From Nilaparvata lugens (taxonomy: Eukaryota > Arthropoda > Insecta > Hemiptera > Delphacidae): a DNA stretch of 64,000 nt. This document shows, one piece after another, positions 60,230-64,000 of the stretch (position 1 is its first letter; each line of letters begins with the position of its first letter). The DNA is taken from assembly GCF_014356525.2 (NCBI RefSeq), contig NC_052506.1, positions 30,262,192 through 30,326,191 on the forward strand. The letters are read 5' to 3'. A program made the position numbers and the translations under genes. The notes beneath the pieces were generated by a model. The model saw only the letters and a list, made by a program, of their open reading frames with translations, did not search any database and was not told the origin of the DNA.

Positions 60230-60460
60230 CTGCTTCTCCTTATCGAATAATTGTCCAACCGGGCATGTATAGCTTATCTTTGTCCCATTTTTACAGGAGT
60301 AATATGTTCTACATCTTGAACCAGGAGTGACGAATAGTTCATTGCTAGATAATGAACACTTCACTTGAAGAGGAGTCACTTCTTCAACTGGTTTGCATGC
60401 ATCTTCTCCAATATTGAATTCCATACCGCTTTCACATCTTGGAGATTCCTTTAAAAGATG
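60230..60460 (-). CDS. Peritrophin-like protein, penultimate exon (part of two CBM14 domains)
   Basis: It reads from acceptor TTTATCACAG| (exon start 60460) to donor CAG|GTAAAG (exon end 60230), 77 codons, phase 0 at both ends. It opens with the C-terminal half of one CBM14 domain (PRCESGMEFNIGEDAC). It then carries the first four cysteines of the next (CSLSSNELF, SRCRTYYSC, YTCPVGQLFD), which the last exon completes. The protein therefore has at least ten full domains plus part of an eleventh. The acceptor is my best choice but not unique. Exons with the signal peptide and first domains were not found up to 64000. Confidence 0.75.
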
Positions 60461-63400
60461 CTGTGATAAAGATTAATCAATTTTGATTGAACAGTTTCTA
60501 ATGGATTTATTGCGACTTCTATTGGTGAGGATATTTTTGTTTTCAAGCAAAATATGTAAGAAAGTCAAAATCCATTCCATGATTTTCAACAACTTAACTA
60601 TAAGTTGTCGAAATTATATTTATAGTTGAAACTAGGTACTTGATTTACGAATAATTGATTTCCCAGTAATATGCATACGTTTTGTTTATTGGCTTCCAGT
60701 TGCTACATTTCAATTATTTGAAATAATTGGACACGGGCCACTTGAAAGGAAGTAAATTGGGGACTTATTACAAGTAACCAAATTATTGTGTTCTATGATA
60801 TTCTCATAAGATAATAGTTATTTGTGCAACTAGTGCGCAAAGTGACAGTTTGCTGCACCGAAAGAAACGTTTACGCACGAGCCGTAGGCGAGGGCGGAAT
60901 GGTTTCTTGAGTGCAGCAGAGAAACATTGTGCACGTATTTCACATTAAATTTTTCCTACAGTGATCATTGAGTATGAGAAGTGGTTGATTATGGGTAAAA
61001 TGATGGCTAAATCATCAAATGTTTGTATAATTTTGTTATTAATAACAACTTTAATTTATTTTAAACTTGTTAATCCAATTGAAAATGAATAATCGATAAT
61101 TTATTCAAATTAAAAATTAAATTAATCCAATTAATTTTGAGTAAATCTTAATTTCTAAATAATTCTTCAACCAATCAATTTATGAATGAAAAAAATATTA
61201 TTTGAAATAATGAATAATTAATAATATTCAAAATGTATAATTTAATGAGCTCTCATTCTTATTTATTTGAAAATCAGAGAAAAATATAGATAAAACAAAT
61301 TCGCATTCAAAATACACGCCAACAATGTCAACAGCTGATTGGGATGGCTGCAAGATAATACGCAAAGTATTAAGAGTACGAAGCAAAGTAATACTTTGCG
61401 CACTAGAGCGGAAAAGTGATTCTTTGCGTTCTGTAATCAGTGCAGGAATGGTCACTTTTCAAGGTAACTGTAGGAAAAAGAAATATCCTACTTTTTGTAT
61501 TCTTCATAATCCGAATAGATATTTCAGTTGAAAATTGGAGAGTTGAGTAATTCTCTGTTACCAAATTACGGTGTCCTATGATATTCTCATAATATAAGGA
61601 ATATCCTACTTTATGAATAATTCTTCGTAATCCCAATAGATAATGTCAGTTGAAAATATAGTTGCTATACTCACCACAGATGTAGAATTACGATTAGATA
61701 ATGGGGAACTGTTTGTTAGCCCAGTCAACCCTGCAACAAAAAACTTGAAGTAGTAGGGCCCTACATATTATAAAATTATAGTGTTATCTGATGAGATATT
61801 CACATCTTTACATTTATATTTTTTCCAATATATCAGTTTGAGTAAAGTTGATAATGAGAAGAATACTATACTCAGGGTTTATCAGTAAATTTCTCTCTCT
61901 GCTTCTAATAAGTGTATTTGAGAATAATATATTACAAAGCAAATAATTACAAAATAAAAAATCCACCTCTGCTACAACGCGAATAATTACAGAAAACTAA
62001 CCATTTTCAATCGTATTATTTTCATTGTGCTCTCCTTAGAGAAACTCTTATTTTACTAACCCTTCAAAAATGGCAGTCTCATCATTGAATAGGTACTCTC
62101 ACTTCCATATTTCTTACAAATATTCAATCCTTCATAAATTGAAACTAAATTAAATTCAATTTTTTTCCACAAAAATAAATAAATTGCTACAAGAGAAACA
62201 AATAAAGGAAATATATATTTCTCCACTTGGACTATTGATCACTCTAGCTGATCACTTCAGCCAATTAACCATGGATTATATTGATCAGTTCGCCGGTTTG
62301 AATGACGATTCGCTTTCACTTAGAATGTTTGAACTCAGACCATATCGGAGTAATTACAAAGAATTACTAGTGCCCATTTAAAATACTTGAATAGACTAAA
62401 TTTGATCTATGAAAATTCACAAGAATTTTTTCTTGTAAATGAAATATGGGTGTGAGTCTTGAATTAACAGTTTGAGCTTTCATTAATGAATGATTTATTG
62501 GTGTAATGAATGAGTCTGTCATGACGAGTTCCGTCAAGAAGCACCGTTCCGCAATATGTCGTGAACGATTGTATGCCGGATCTCACGACAATGACCGTGA
62601 CTTGTTTGGAGTCGGTCACCTTTCTTTCCAATCGCAGCGCAGCGCTGACCTATCAACTTCTTTCAAGACGCTGGTCTCATAATGATTGATGCTCTCAGTC
62701 AAAAATGTTCAAGGTATCAGTGACATCACTTTGTGAGATAGGCCATCTCTTCCTTGATTTGTGTGGCTTCAGGATGAGCTTGATCTACCTAACCAAATCA
62801 TGCTAATTAAAATTCCTGCACCCCAAAAATTCAGACAAGTTCTTTATGTCTTGCCTTTATCATGCTGTAAATAATTTGGAGAAAACTGTATAATACGCAA
62901 CATTCTCATAATATAAATCATTTTTATTTCGGTAGTGAGCTATGAGCAACATCCATGATATAAACATTTACAATGCAACTGATCGTCCCTCCACCCAAAA
63001 TTTCTTCCTAATTTTCTGAAAGATGTAGCCTACATTTCATTCAAAGCGAACTTCATTCAAGGAATCCCAAAACTTCTCCATCATACAGTTCATCATCATC
63101 ATCATTATTGGCACTACAGCCCATGTAGAGCCTTAGCCTTCACAACCACATCCTTCCACCCCTCTCGACATTCTGCTGTTCTTCTCCATCTTCTTACACC
63201 CAGTCTTCGCAAATCCTCTTCCACATCGTCAACCCACCGCTTTCTTGGTCTTCCTTGTAATCTTCTTCCTCCGGGTTTGCCTTTCAGTACCATTTTTGGC
63301 ACCCTCCCTTCCGGCATTCTGCACAGCCCATGACCAGCCCATCTCAGCCTCATACTTTTCACAACACCATCATACAGTTACAATGTATAATAACTCTTCT

Positions 63401-64000
63401 GTGAAATTTTCTATTCGAAATCGTTTGAAAATATGTTTTTTGTTGTTATGAGCAAGTTTCTAGTTTTCCTATTTTCATGAATCATTTTGAAAATGCTGAG
63501 CCATGAATTAGTGATTGTGTTTCAATGTTCTTTCTCTCATTTAGTTTTTTCTCTCCTAAGAACTTCTATGAAATTGAATAACTTTCATACGTTCAGCCAA
63601 TAATAAAATCATATCCAGTATTCGTAAACTATAAAAATCGTTGTACTAGAAGTTGATTATAAATTCGATTTTATTAGTTGCTACTATTATGTTGTTACTA
63701 TTATGTGATGGAGTATTTTCTTCTTTAAATCGATTCAATATGTGAGGATGGGTTTGTAAACACGGAATATTATTCAGGGGAAAATTCCAAAAACAAGTAT
63801 CAGTGGTCACAGCCGTAAGTTCTATGAAATCAGAAATCAGTTCCATGGCAAAAGTCACTCACCAGTGATTGAGTTTTAAAACTGGACATGAGCACTTCCT
63901 ATTCTTAGATAATCTCATTGTGACGAATGACAAGTATTACGTCAAACATGGTAAATTAACATATCTATTAATAGGCAACACACTTGAGGTCTAGGTCACT
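60461..64000. other. Upstream region or intron of the chitin-binding gene
   Basis: Apart from the LINE fragment at 63088-63370, nothing clear. A + strand frame at 62184-62381 and splice-like signals at 61675-61730 were weighed and not accepted as exons. Confidence 0.4.
63088..63370 (-). pseudogene. LINE C-terminal fragment with (ATG)n tail
   Basis: About 82 codons are open: MRLRWAGHGLCRM, PKMVLKGKPGGRR, RPRKRWVDDVEEDLRRLG and GWKDVVVKAKALHGL. The (ATG)n tail at about 63088-63103 follows the stop. It is the same broad type as 58880-59117 and 45385-45930 but clearly diverged. Confidence 0.75.

Noticed and set aside
61675..61730. 56-nt - strand segment with good acceptor (TTTGTTGCAG) and donor (GTGAGT), possible exon of the chitin-binding gene
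   Set aside because: It lacks the cysteines needed to complete the CBM14 half at the start of the next exon; its only frame joining in phase gives an N/S/T-rich peptide with no expected Cys-x-x-Tyr-x-x-Cys part.
62184..62381. 65-codon + strand frame ending RSNYKELLVPI
   Set aside because: Protein-like at the C terminus but no family, no clear splice site and no neighbours on that strand.

Overview
The window is eukaryotic and most consistent with an insect nuclear genome, probably a hemipteran (planthopper-like) one. Evidence: AT-rich intergenic DNA, spliced genes with long introns, a high density of transposon debris, and protein families that match arthropod genes. The species assignment is inference.

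Two host genes can be supported. (1) A complete WDFY1/WDFY2-type gene (WD40 repeats plus an FYVE zinc finger) on the + strand, 32318-52666. Seven coding exons join in frame with GT-AG borders into a 408-residue protein. (2) The 3' part of a secreted, cysteine-rich gene on the - strand, 60460-56799. It carries at least ten CBM14 (peritrophin-A) chitin-binding domains, and its 5' exons lie beyond the right edge. The two genes are convergent, separated by about 4.1 kb.

The left third (1-32 kb) has no recognisable host gene. It holds a SINE, LINE 3' fragments, a Harbinger-like MITE (6580-6931), inverted repeats, and one large composite element at 9685-21135. That element has terminal inverted repeats beginning TTGACCGAGCGAAGTGAGG and subterminal arrays of an 8-bp unit (ACATTTAA). 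Inside it are a block of about 140-bp repeats, a long CA microsatellite and a near-identical 2-kb tandem duplication (12914-16938). A CR1-like non-LTR retrotransposon (about 17067-20801) is nested inside the right arm. Its ORF1 has an SGNH/esterase domain. Its ORF2 has endonuclease and reverse transcriptase domains with all main catalytic motifs. ORF1 and ORF2 overlap by 22 nt in the -1 frame, and that overlap contains a correctly phased TTTAAAC slippery heptamer.

The WDFY introns contain several decayed LINE fragments, a tRNA-derived SINE head, a gag-like LTR-retrotransposon remnant and a TTAA-flanked piggyBac-like MITE. About 180 bp past the WDFY stop codon lies a decayed copy of part of the last exon. 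The chitin-binding gene has a LINE fragment in its intron, and another lies upstream of its known exons.
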